This document shows, one piece after another, positions 1-5,094 of a stretch of DNA of 5,922 nt (the first letter of the stretch is position 1; every line of letters starts with the position of its first letter). Location: assembly GCA_958423535.1 (NCBI GenBank), contig CATZRJ010000078.1, positions 1 to 5,922 of the forward strand. The letters are read 5' to 3'. The notes under the pieces were generated by a model. That model made no database searches. It saw only the letters and a program-made list of their open reading frames with translations, and was not told the DNA's origin. Source of the DNA: an uncultured Collinsella sp. Lineage in GTDB: Bacteria; Actinomycetota; Coriobacteriia; Coriobacteriales; Coriobacteriaceae. A program made the position numbers and the translations under genes.

Positions 1-414
1 TCCGAGCACCTGAAGGAGCGCGGCTGCGAGGTCGTGAACTTTGGCACCGACACCTCCGAGAGCTTTGACTACCCCATCGCCGGTTACAAGGTGGGTAAGG
101 CTGTGGCTAACGGCGACGTCGACCTGGGCATCCTGATCTGCGGCACTGGCGTTGGCATTAGCCTCGCTGCCAACAAGGTCGAGGGCGTGCGCGCTGTCGT
201 TTGCTCCGAGCCCTTTAGCGCCAAGCTCTCCCGCATGCACAACAACACCAACGTGCTCGCCTTTGGCGCCCGCGTCGTGGGCTCCGAGCTCGCCAAGATG
301 ATCGTCGATGAGTGGCTCGACGCCGAGTTTGAGGGCGGCCGCCACGAGCGTCGCGTCAATCTCCTCAACGAAATCGACCAGACCCGCGGCCTTAAGGTCG
401 TCGACGAGGCCTAA
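1..414 (+). CDS. rpiB: Ribose-5-phosphate isomerase B, 5'-truncated by window edge
   Basis: RpiB interconverts ribose 5-phosphate and ribulose 5-phosphate in the cytoplasmic non-oxidative pentose phosphate pathway. The frame is open from base 1 and ends with TAA, giving 137 visible residues. Compared from memory with E. coli RpiB (149 aa), about 19 N-terminal residues are missing, including the conserved CDH segment. The family signature ICGTGVGIS is present; its Cys (codon 139-141) is the expected catalytic thiol. It is followed by AANK, GVRAVVCSEPFSA and SRMHNNTNVLAFG, and near the C-terminus by the GGRHERRV segment, whose Arg residues bind phosphate in the family. LacA/LacB galactose-6-phosphate isomerases share the fold, but the close match through the HNNTNVLAFGARVVG stretch favours RpiB. 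A strong terminator follows 26 bases after the stop, so this is the last gene of its transcript. Confidence 0.95.
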   Translation, partial: SEHLKERGCEVVNFGTDTSESFDYPIAGYKVGKAVANGDVDLGILICGTGVGISLAANKVEGVRAVVCSEPFSAKLSRMHNNTNVLAFGARVVGSELAKMIVDEWLDAEFEGGRHERRVNLLNEIDQTRGLKVVDEA

Positions 415-440
415 GCCGCTCAGCGCCACATGCCAACAGC

Positions 441-493
441 AAGGGGCCCGCTCGGAGCACATGTCCGAGCGGGCCCCTTCTTAGTAGCTTTTT
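441..493 (+). terminator. Rho-independent terminator of rpiB
   Basis: A perfect 16-bp inverted repeat (441-456 with 464-479) encloses a 7-base loop. It is very GC-rich and followed by a mixed T-rich stretch ending in TTTTT at 489-493. It lies 26 bases after the rpiB stop. The T-run is about 9 bases from the stem rather than adjacent, so termination efficiency is uncertain, but the stem is exceptionally strong. Confidence 0.85.
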
Positions 494-497
494 GAAT

Positions 498-530
498 AAA
501 AAGAGCGCCGCGGATGAAGTTCCGCGGCGC
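498..530 (-). terminator. Rho-independent terminator of ndk
   Basis: Read on the minus strand, a perfect 10-bp GC stem (521-530 with 505-514) and a 6-base loop are followed by TCTTTTT (T-run 498-502). It begins 40 bases after the ndk stop. It faces the rpiB terminator, and the two T-runs (489-493 and 498-502) are only four bases apart, so the spacer insulates the two convergent genes. Confidence 0.9.
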
Positions 531-570
531 CCAAGCCACACGCTAACAGCTTTAAGGAGTCAAAGCTGGT

Positions 571-975
571 TTAGCCAAAGAAGCGCTTAATCTCGATTTC
601 GGCGTTCTCCAGGCAGTCGGAGCCGTGGATCACGTTGGCGTTAACATCGACGGCAAAGTCGCCGCGGATGGTACCAGGAGCAGCGTCAAGCGGGTTGGTA
701 GCGCCCATGAGTGTGCGCATCTTGGAGACAGCGGAGAGACCGGAAACGACCATCTTGACGACCGGACCGCTCGTCATAAAGTCGCAGAGACCGCCAAAGA
801 AGGGCTTGTCGGCCAGATGGGCGTAGTGCTCCTCGACGGTTGCGCGCTCGAGCGTGGTCATCTCCATGCGCTCGATGACAAGGCCGCTGCGCTCAATGCG
901 AGCAACGATCTCGCCGATCTTGCGATCGCGCACGGCGTCGGGCTTAATCATGATGAAGGTCTTCTCGATAGCCAT
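571..975 (-). CDS. ndk: Nucleoside diphosphate kinase
   Basis: Ndk transfers the gamma-phosphate of ATP to other nucleoside diphosphates through a phosphohistidine, balancing cytoplasmic NTP and dNTP pools. The 134-residue length is normal for bacterial Ndk. It opens with the typical ERTF-like start (EKTFIMIKPDAV, Lys11). It carries Tyr51, Phe59/60, Arg87, Thr93, the loop NPLDAAPGTIRGDF with Arg104, and the hallmark NVIHGSD with catalytic His117; Asn114 precedes it. All active-site positions known for the family are present, offset by one from human NDK numbering. The start is supported by GAAAGG at 984-989, eight bases upstream. The gene has its own candidate promoter and terminator, and so is probably a single transcription unit downstream of, and in the same direction as, argH. 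Confidence 0.97.
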   Translation of the reverse strand: MAIEKTFIMIKPDAVRDRKIGEIVARIERSGLVIERMEMTTLERATVEEHYAHLADKPFFGGLCDFMTSGPVVKMVVSGLSAVSKMRTLMGATNPLDAAPGTIRGDFAVDVNANVIHGSDCLENAEIEIKRFFG

Positions 976-1039
976 AAAAGTAGCCTTTCAAGTAGGTTCG
1001 CGCGTGCCCAAGTCCCATTCCGGCACCCGCCTGGACTGC

Positions 1040-1068
1040 ATCGTAACAGAGTTTTAGCTGCAGTTAAA
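1040..1068 (-). promoter_or_regulatory. Candidate ndk promoter, extended -10 type
   Basis: On the minus strand TTTAAC (1063-1068) and TACGAT (1040-1045) are separated by 17 bases. A TG one base before the -10 (1046-1048 reads TGT) gives an extended -10. The -35 is weak (3 of 6 consensus bases) and the -10 matches 4 of 6. A start near 1033 would give a leader of roughly 60 bases before ndk. Based on pattern matching only. Confidence 0.45.
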
Positions 1069-1276
1069 CAAAAAGCTGTTTATTGAATCGCTACAATTTA
1101 TTAAAGCGCTCCATATGTGTCACTTCTGTTTCGAAGCCCGACTAGAGTACCATCTGACCGCCCATCAACCACATCGAACCGAGCGGACGGTCGGTTGCCG
1201 CCCGTGAACGCACCCCCTTCACAACCTGCCCAAAGGTCCTACAGAAGTTCTCGACAAGCCCCTCCCCCATGGCAAC

Positions 1277-1310
1277 AAAATACGGACGCCCGCATCAGCA
1301 GGCGCCCGCA
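1277..1310 (-). terminator. Terminator of argH
   Basis: On the minus strand, arms 1298-1310 and 1281-1293 form a 13-bp stem with three G-T wobbles and a 4-base loop (1294-1297), followed by TTTT (1277-1280). It begins 50 bases after the argH stop. The stem core is GC-rich and the T-tract is short, so it is a plausible terminator of moderate strength. It separates argH from ndk. Confidence 0.65.
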
Positions 1311-1360
1311 AAGCAAAAACGATTTATCAATACATGGCCAAAGCCGCTTCAGCCAAACCC

Positions 1361-2791
1361 TTACTTTGCCCCGTGGCCCATCTCGACGACCTTAGTCAGC
1401 GATCCAAACACGCCCTCGTCGGCCACGAGCTGCGCCTTTGCACGCTGCAGCTGCACGGCAACGGCGGCAGGGGCGGTGCCGCCCTCGGTCGTGCGCGCGG
1501 CGACAATCGACGGGATGTCGAGCGCCTCGGTAATATCGTGCTCAAAGAGCGGGCTTGCCTCCTGGAACACCTCAAACGGCAGGTCCTCAAGATTGCAGCC
1601 GCGCTTCTCGCACATCAGGACCAGATGGCCCACCACGGCATGTGCCTCGCGGAACGGCAGACCGCGCTTGGCCAGGTAATCGGCAACATCGGTGGCGGCA
1701 AGGTGCCCCACGCCGCACTCGCGCGCCATGGCATCCTCGTTGACGGTCCAAGTCGAAATCATACCGGCCATAACGGACAGGCACTGCATGAGCGTATGGG
1801 CAGTGTCGAGCGCGCCCCCCTTGTCCTCCTGCAAGTCCTTGTTGTAAGCAAGCGGCAGGCCCTTCATGGTCACGAGCAGCTGCACCAGGTTGCCATACAC
1901 ACGGCCGCTTTTGCCGCGGATAAGCTCGGCAAAGTCGGGATTCTTCTTCTGCGGCATGATGGACGAGCCGGTGGAGTAGGAGTCGGAAAGCGTGATAAAG
2001 CCAAATTCGGAGCTCGACCACAGCACGATCTCCTCGGAAAGACGCGACAAGTGCATCGCCATGACGGAGCAGGCGTAATGCAGGTCGAGGAGGAAATCAC
2101 GGTCGGAAACCGCATCGAGCGAGTTGGGGATCACGCCCGCAAAACCAAGTTCGGCGGCCGTCATCTGACGATCGAGCGGATAGCTCGTACCGGCAAGCGC
2201 GGCAGCACCCAACGGGCAGTTGTCGGCAGCATCAAAGGCGGCCTTCAGGCGTGTAAAGTCGCGCGCGAACATCCAAGAATACGCCAGCAGATGATGCGAC
2301 AGCAGCACGGGCTGAGCATGCTGCATGTGCGTGTAGCCCGGCAGAATCACCTTGTCGTACTGTTTGGCCGCATCCACCAGCACGTGGCGCAGCTCAAGAT
2401 TGGCCTCCATGAGCTCCTTGGCCAGCGCCTTGACGCCCAAGCGCGTATCGGTCGCCACCTGGTCGTTGCGCGAACGTCCGGTATGCAGGCGCTTACCGGC
2501 CTCGCCGATGCGGCGCGTCAGCTCGCTTTCGATGGACATATGAATGTCCTCGTCGTTGATGTCGAAGGTAAAGTTGCCGGCATCGATATCCTGTTCGATT
2601 CCGGTCAGGCCCTCGGCAATCGCATGCTCGTCCTCGGCACTGATGATGCCCTGAGCCGCCAGCATCTTGGCATGCGCCTTAGAGCCGGCGATATCCTGCT
2701 TATAGAGATGTTTGTCGACCGGCAGCGACGCGCCAAACTCCTGCGTGACCTCGGCCACGCCTGCCTCAAAACGACCGCCCCAAAGAGCCAT
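1361..2791 (-). CDS. argH: Argininosuccinate lyase
   Basis: ArgH cleaves argininosuccinate into arginine and fumarate, the last step of arginine synthesis. It is a cytoplasmic homotetramer of the fumarase/aspartase superfamily. The product starts MALWGGRFEAG and has 476 residues, slightly longer than the usual 455-470. The superfamily regions are in order: HTGRSRNDQ at 103-111, YTHMQHAQP at 153-161 with the conserved His155, and the signature GSSIMPQKKNPD at 275-286, whose Ser276/Ser277 pair contains the catalytic serine of the flexible loop. TTEGGTAP lies at 434-441. The start at 2791 was chosen because GGAGAAAGGGG sits eight bases upstream and homologues begin with ALWGGRF. A further 25 in-frame codons reach back to 2866 but lack family similarity. 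argG lies upstream on the same strand, separated by a small unknown gene. Confidence 0.97.
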   Translation of the reverse strand: MALWGGRFEAGVAEVTQEFGASLPVDKHLYKQDIAGSKAHAKMLAAQGIISAEDEHAIAEGLTGIEQDIDAGNFTFDINDEDIHMSIESELTRRIGEAGKRLHTGRSRNDQVATDTRLGVKALAKELMEANLELRHVLVDAAKQYDKVILPGYTHMQHAQPVLLSHHLLAYSWMFARDFTRLKAAFDAADNCPLGAAALAGTSYPLDRQMTAAELGFAGVIPNSLDAVSDRDFLLDLHYACSVMAMHLSRLSEEIVLWSSSEFGFITLSDSYSTGSSIMPQKKNPDFAELIRGKSGRVYGNLVQLLVTMKGLPLAYNKDLQEDKGGALDTAHTLMQCLSVMAGMISTWTVNEDAMARECGVGHLAATDVADYLAKRGLPFREAHAVVGHLVLMCEKRGCNLEDLPFEVFQEASPLFEHDITEALDIPSIVAARTTEGGTAPAAVAVQLQRAKAQLVADEGVFGSLTKVVEMGHGAK

Positions 2792-2909
2792 GGAACCGTC
2801 CCCTTTCTCCAAATACCAAAACAAGCGACCAAAGCAATGCGCCATATCGCTAAAGCGATTTTTCAACCGCTAGTTTTGCATATTCCCCACCGTGCGCGAG
2901 GCCATATAG

Positions 2910-3080
2910 CTAATTTGCAAAGAAGCGACGCACCATGCACTTGGCACCCAACGTCTCCCTCCGGATGTTGCCCTGCGAACCATCGATCCAGGTCTTCAGG
3001 CTCATGGGGACGTCCTCGACCTTTGCGGCATCGATCTCGGGCGCGAGGGCAAGCAAAGCATGCGCAATAGCATTGAACAT
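2910..3080 (-). CDS. Small conserved-looking protein of unknown function, 56 aa
   Basis: I do not recognise this protein. The frame starts with ATG at 3078-3080, ends with TAG and encodes 56 residues. A perfect GAGGAG (3089-3094) sits eight bases upstream, one of the best ribosome binding sites in the window. Codons are typical of the neighbouring genes (GCC, CTC, GAG, AAG, ATC), unlike a random frame. The N-terminus is mildly hydrophobic and helical (FNAIAHALLALAPEI). The middle has a Trp (SLKTWIDGSQ) and the C-terminus is basic (RRE, then VRRFFAN), with one Cys at residue 48. There is no clear transmembrane segment, signal peptide or zinc motif. It lies between argG and argH on the same strand, 118 bases before argH, so it may be co-expressed with arginine synthesis. 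Any functional link is inference from position. Confidence 0.7.
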   Translation of the reverse strand: MFNAIAHALLALAPEIDAAKVEDVPMSLKTWIDGSQGNIRRETLGAKCMVRRFFAN

Positions 3081-3313
3081 AATGGATACTCCTCATATAT
3101 ATAGGCGCAGAGCCGCCAAATTGATAGAAGGAGCCCCGCCGGACAACCCCGGCGGGGCTCGGACTCAGCCGCAGTCGCGGCATCATATATGCGGGCGGAA
3201 CGTAGGGGCCACCGATGTTAAGAAGTGTCAGCAAGCATAACGAAAGGTAGGGACCCCATGCGCCCGTTATGTATCACGCGGATGGGCCGCGCGGATACCA
3301 AGGAAAGGAAGAC
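3081..3313. other. Spacer between argG and the 56-codon gene
   Basis: This 233-base spacer contains several inverted repeats on the argG transcript side. An imperfect 9-bp stem with one bulge spans 3271-3298. A 6-bp repeat pairs 3265-3270 with 3237-3242 and encloses a GGGGTCCC palindrome. The strong hairpin 3131-3160 follows. None of the first structures has a T-run, so they look like 3'-end stabilising folds or leader structure rather than terminators. I found no convincing promoter for the small gene. Confidence 0.4.
3118..3160 (-). terminator. Strong hairpin downstream of argG, probable terminator
   Basis: A perfect 12-bp GC stem (3149-3160 with 3131-3142) has a 6-base loop. On the minus strand it is followed by CTTCTATCAATTT, which is T-rich but broken; the plus-strand flank is not T-rich. 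It lies about 150 bases after argG and 50 bases before the 56-codon gene. It may end most argG transcripts or act as a partial terminator lowering expression of the small gene and argH relative to argG. Confidence 0.6.
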
Positions 3314-4540
3314 TTAAGCCTGGGCTGCGGCAGAGCTGGGACCCTGGACCTTAGCCCACGTCTTGAGCGACAGCGTATCGATCTCGATAAAGCCGGCGCT
3401 GGCCTTCTCGTCAAACGTGGTGTCGCGGTCATAGGTGGCCAGACCATAGTCATACAGGCTAAACGGGCTCTTGCGGCCGACTACATGGCAGTTGCCCTTA
3501 AAGAACTTCAGTCGGACGGTGCCGGTCACGAACTTCTGGGTATCGGCCATAAAGGCATCGAGCGCATTCTTGAGCGGGCTGTACCACTGGCCGTTATACA
3601 CGGCGGTGGCCCAATCCTGCTCGAGCTTGATCTTGGTCTTGAGCAGGTCGCCCTCGACGCAGATGTCCTCGAGTGCCTTGTGGGCGGTGATAAGCGTCAG
3701 TGCGCCGGGAACCTCGTAGCACTCGCGGCTCTTGAGGCCCACCAGACGATCCTCGACCAGATCGAGACGGCCAAAGCCGTTGTCGCCGGAGATCTTGTTG
3801 AGGGCGATGACGATCTCGGAGAGCTTCATCTTCTTGCCGTCGACGGCGACGGGCTTGCCGGCCTCAAACTCGATCTCGGTGTAGGTCGGGGTGTCGGGCG
3901 TGTCCTCGGGATTCTTGGTCATAACCCAAGCGTCATCGAGCGGCTCGTTCCAGGGATCCTCCAGGTGGCCGCACTCGATGGCACGACCCCACAGGTTGTC
4001 GTCGATGGAATAGGGGTTGTCGTTGGCACCCTCGGGAACCGGCACGTTGTGGGCGTGAGCATAGGCGACCTCGTCGGGACGGCACTTCAAATCCCACTCG
4101 CGAACCGGGGCGATAACCTTAAGCTCGGGGTCGAGGGCCTTGACGGCAGCCTCAAAACGAACCTGGTCGTTACCCTTGCCGGTGCAGCCGTGGGCGACGT
4201 AGGTCGCGCCGAACTCGTGGGCGACCTCGACAAGCTTCTTGGCGAGCAGCGGGCGAGACAGGGCGGAGAGCAGCGGGTACTTGTTCTCGTACATGGAGTT
4301 TGCGGCGATGGCCTTGGTCAGGAACTCATCGGAGAACTCGTCGCGCAGGTCGAGCACCTGGCAATCAAGAACGCCCAGGTCAAGCGCCTTCTGCTTCTTA
4401 GCATCCAGGCCGGTCTCCTCCTGGCCCACATTGCCGCAGACGCAAACGACATCGAGATTCTTCTCGTCCTGGAGCCACTTGACACATACGGATGTATCAA
4501 GACCACCGGAATATGCGAGAACGACTTTTTCCTTGCTCAT
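3314..4540 (-). CDS. argG: Argininosuccinate synthase
   Basis: ArgG condenses citrulline and aspartate, using ATP (released as AMP and pyrophosphate), to argininosuccinate, the penultimate step of arginine synthesis. It acts in the cytoplasm as a tetramer. The 408-residue product is the usual length for the short ArgG type. Residues 5-17 (KVVLAYSGGLDTS) form the N-type ATP-pyrophosphatase P-loop. KYPLLSALSRPL at 87-98 and AHGCTGKGNDQVRFE at 116-130 contain the conserved Thr, Asn and Asp that bind citrulline and aspartate in the family. SIDDNLWGR lies at 178-186. The start at 4540 gives MSKEKVVLAYSGG and has AAAGGAAA (4546-4553) just upstream. A 17-codon in-frame extension to 4591 lacks both a ribosome site and family similarity. 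The gene is preceded by a long leader with an arginine-rich peptide and alternative hairpins, suggesting control by attenuation. Confidence 0.98.
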   Translation of the reverse strand: MSKEKVVLAYSGGLDTSVCVKWLQDEKNLDVVCVCGNVGQEETGLDAKKQKALDLGVLDCQVLDLRDEFSDEFLTKAIAANSMYENKYPLLSALSRPLLAKKLVEVAHEFGATYVAHGCTGKGNDQVRFEAAVKALDPELKVIAPVREWDLKCRPDEVAYAHAHNVPVPEGANDNPYSIDDNLWGRAIECGHLEDPWNEPLDDAWVMTKNPEDTPDTPTYTEIEFEAGKPVAVDGKKMKLSEIVIALNKISGDNGFGRLDLVEDRLVGLKSRECYEVPGALTLITAHKALEDICVEGDLLKTKIKLEQDWATAVYNGQWYSPLKNALDAFMADTQKFVTGTVRLKFFKGNCHVVGRKSPFSLYDYGLATYDRDTTFDEKASAGFIEIDTLSLKTWAKVQGPSSAAAQA

Positions 4541-4634
4541 GGCTGTTTCCTTTCGCCCTTGGTAGCTAGTTAGAACATCGGTCAGTTGCAAGTCATTTCA
4601 AGGTCACATACCGTGCAATATCAGGTTAAATAGC

Positions 4635-4683
4635 AAAAATCAGCACATACATGCCCTAGAAACATGCAGCAATGTCGTGCTAA
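4635..4683 (-). terminator. Attenuator terminator before argG
   Basis: On the minus strand, arm TTAGCAC-G-ACAT (4683-4672) pairs with ATGT-AT-GTGCTGA (4652-4640). This is 11 bp with one wobble and a small 1x2 internal loop. It is followed at once by TTTTT (4639-4635) and then GCTATTT. The 19-base loop could hold a smaller CATG-based stem. It ends 94 bases before the argG start codon and lies after the leader peptide, so any full-length argG transcript from upstream must read through it. Confidence 0.6.
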
Positions 4684-4753
4684 AACCCAACGACCTCAAA
4701 ATGACTCTGTTGAGGCAATTCGCCCCATGCGAACAGAGACGATTGTTATCGTC
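4635..4753 (-). promoter_or_regulatory. Putative arginine-responsive attenuator in the argG leader
   Basis: Downstream of the Arg-rich leader peptide the minus strand holds overlapping inverted repeats. (1:2) 4748-4753 with 4738-4743, a 6-bp stem made of the last Arg codons and the stop. (2:3) 4732-4738 with 4705-4711 (7 bp), continued after a bulge by 4722-4726 with 4712-4716 (5 bp, one wobble). (3:4) 4710-4715 with 4694-4699 (6 bp). (4:5) 4690-4694 with 4674-4678 (5 bp). (5:6) the terminator stem 4672-4683 with 4640-4652. Inferred logic: a ribosome stalled on Arg codons leaves 2:3 free to form, which excludes 3:4 and lets 4:5 break the terminator. A ribosome reaching the stop covers arm 2, so 3:4 and then the terminator form. 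Weak points are that 3:4 and 4:5 share a single base and 4:5 is short. Confidence 0.65.
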
Positions 4754-4820
4754 GTCGGGAAATTGCGCGCTGGCGTCGGATGGCATTGTCTGCAGTGGTG
4801 ATGATCTTTACGAACTGCAT
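4746..4820 (-). CDS. Arginine-rich leader peptide of argG, 24 aa
   Basis: A 24-codon frame starts with ATG at 4818-4820 and ends with TAA at 4746-4748. AAAGGAG (4827-4833), six bases upstream, is an excellent Shine-Dalgarno site. The peptide ends IRRQRAISRRR. Arg occupies positions 15, 16, 18, 22, 23 and 24, six of the last ten residues. Four of the six codons are CGA, which looks uncommon in the neighbouring genes, where CGC and CGT predominate. The last three CGA codons directly precede the stop. Clusters of the regulatory amino acid at the end of a short translated leader, followed by a hairpin terminator, are the hallmark of his-, trp- and leu-type attenuation. Lying 205 bases upstream of argG on the same strand, it most likely senses charged tRNA-Arg rather than acting as a protein. 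Confidence 0.8.
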   Translation of the reverse strand: MQFVKIITTADNAIRRQRAISRRR

Positions 4821-4859
4821 CTGCCTCTCCTTTCACGTATCGCCGGGCGCAATTCTAAT

Positions 4860-4887
4860 ATCGTAAACGGTACCTTTTCCTCGGTAA
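4860..4887 (-). promoter_or_regulatory. Candidate promoter of the argG leader transcript
   Basis: On the minus strand TTACCG (4882-4887) and TACGAT (4860-4865) are 16 bases apart. The -10 is the same hexamer seen before ndk. Initiation near 4853 would leave about 30 bases before the leader-peptide start, a typical attenuator layout. A second possibility further upstream is TTGTGC (4946-4951) with TAATAT (4924-4929), also 16 bases apart. I cannot choose between them from sequence alone. Confidence 0.4.
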
Positions 4888-4969
4888 GCGGTTGTTTTTC
4901 CGTCTCCGTTTTCGATGTTCGCTATATTACGCTAAAGTGCCAGCAGCACAAGCGACAAATTCAAATCTC

Positions 4970-4984
4970 TGAAAAGTTTTTTCA
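4970..4984. promoter_or_regulatory. Palindrome TGAAAA-GTT-TTTTCA, possible operator
   Basis: A perfect 6-bp inverted repeat with a 3-base centre lies in the AT-rich part of the spacer between the divergent argG leader and HAD gene, about 110 bases before the HAD start. It loosely resembles ArgR-type boxes (TGA..TCA flanks with an A/T core) but is one base longer than the classic 14-base core. A regulator cannot be assigned. Confidence 0.25.
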
Positions 4985-5053
4985 TTAGTTTGTGAAGCGT
5001 GGTGCAAATACACTCCGTTCCTGCGAAAATACGGCCGACTACGAGTTGATGGT

Positions 5054-5085
5054 TATAACGTCTGAAACAATCTCGAAACGAAAGG
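5054..5085 (+). promoter_or_regulatory. Candidate -10 and ribosome binding site of the HAD phosphatase gene
   Basis: TATAAC at 5054-5059 matches 5 of 6 bases of a -10, but there is no good -35 at 16-18 bases. GAAAGG (5080-5085) lies nine bases before the ATG at 5095 and supports that start. The promoter part is weak. Confidence 0.35.
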
Positions 5086-5094
5086 CTCGCTTTT

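Larger units (their letters stand above)
976..1360. other. argH-ndk intergenic region
   Basis: This 385-base spacer holds, from right to left, the argH terminator (1277-1310), a GC-rich stretch of unknown role (about 1140-1270), an AT-rich stretch (about 1050-1110) with the candidate ndk promoter, and the ndk ribosome binding site. A 42-codon minus-strand open frame (1142-1270) starting with ATG lies in the middle. It has no Shine-Dalgarno site, so I do not call it a gene. No tRNA or small RNA fold is apparent. Confidence 0.6.

Noticed and set aside
2846..2863. Plus-strand hairpin ATCGC-TAAA-GCGAT followed by T5
   Set aside because: It resembles a small terminator, but only 5 bp pair and no plus-strand gene precedes it.
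2792..2866. 25-codon N-terminal extension of argH
   Set aside because: The ribosome site GGAGAAAGGGG lies inside it, eight bases before the MALWGGRF start where homologues begin.
1334..3070. Long plus-strand open frame (578 codons) opposite argH
   Set aside because: It is antisense to a clear argH and low in family-like features. It runs out of argH into the small gene and reflects codon bias of the real gene on the other strand.
2863..3234. Minus-strand open frame (123 codons) overlapping the small gene
   Set aside because: It runs through the strong hairpin, has an atypical Cys/Arg/Pro-rich composition and no ribosome site. The overlapping 56-codon frame has GAGGAG and host-like codons.
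3269..4573. Long plus-strand open frame (434 codons) opposite argG
   Set aside because: It is antisense to an unmistakable argG. Its repetitive Leu/Val/Gly/Asp composition is typical of the complement of a GC-rich gene.
4541..4591. 17-codon N-terminal extension of argG
   Set aside because: A ribosome site lies just before MSKEKVVLAYSGG, and family members begin right before the P-loop strand.
4580..4632. Possible second argG promoter or ArgR box between the terminator and argG
   Set aside because: Sequences such as TTGAAA and TTGCAA occur, but no partner hexamer at 16-18 bases and no convincing palindrome could be found.
4677..4988. Plus-strand open frame (103 codons) in the argG leader region
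   Set aside because: It starts with GTG without a ribosome site, has mixed codon use unlike the neighbours, and lies antisense to the well-supported leader peptide and attenuator.
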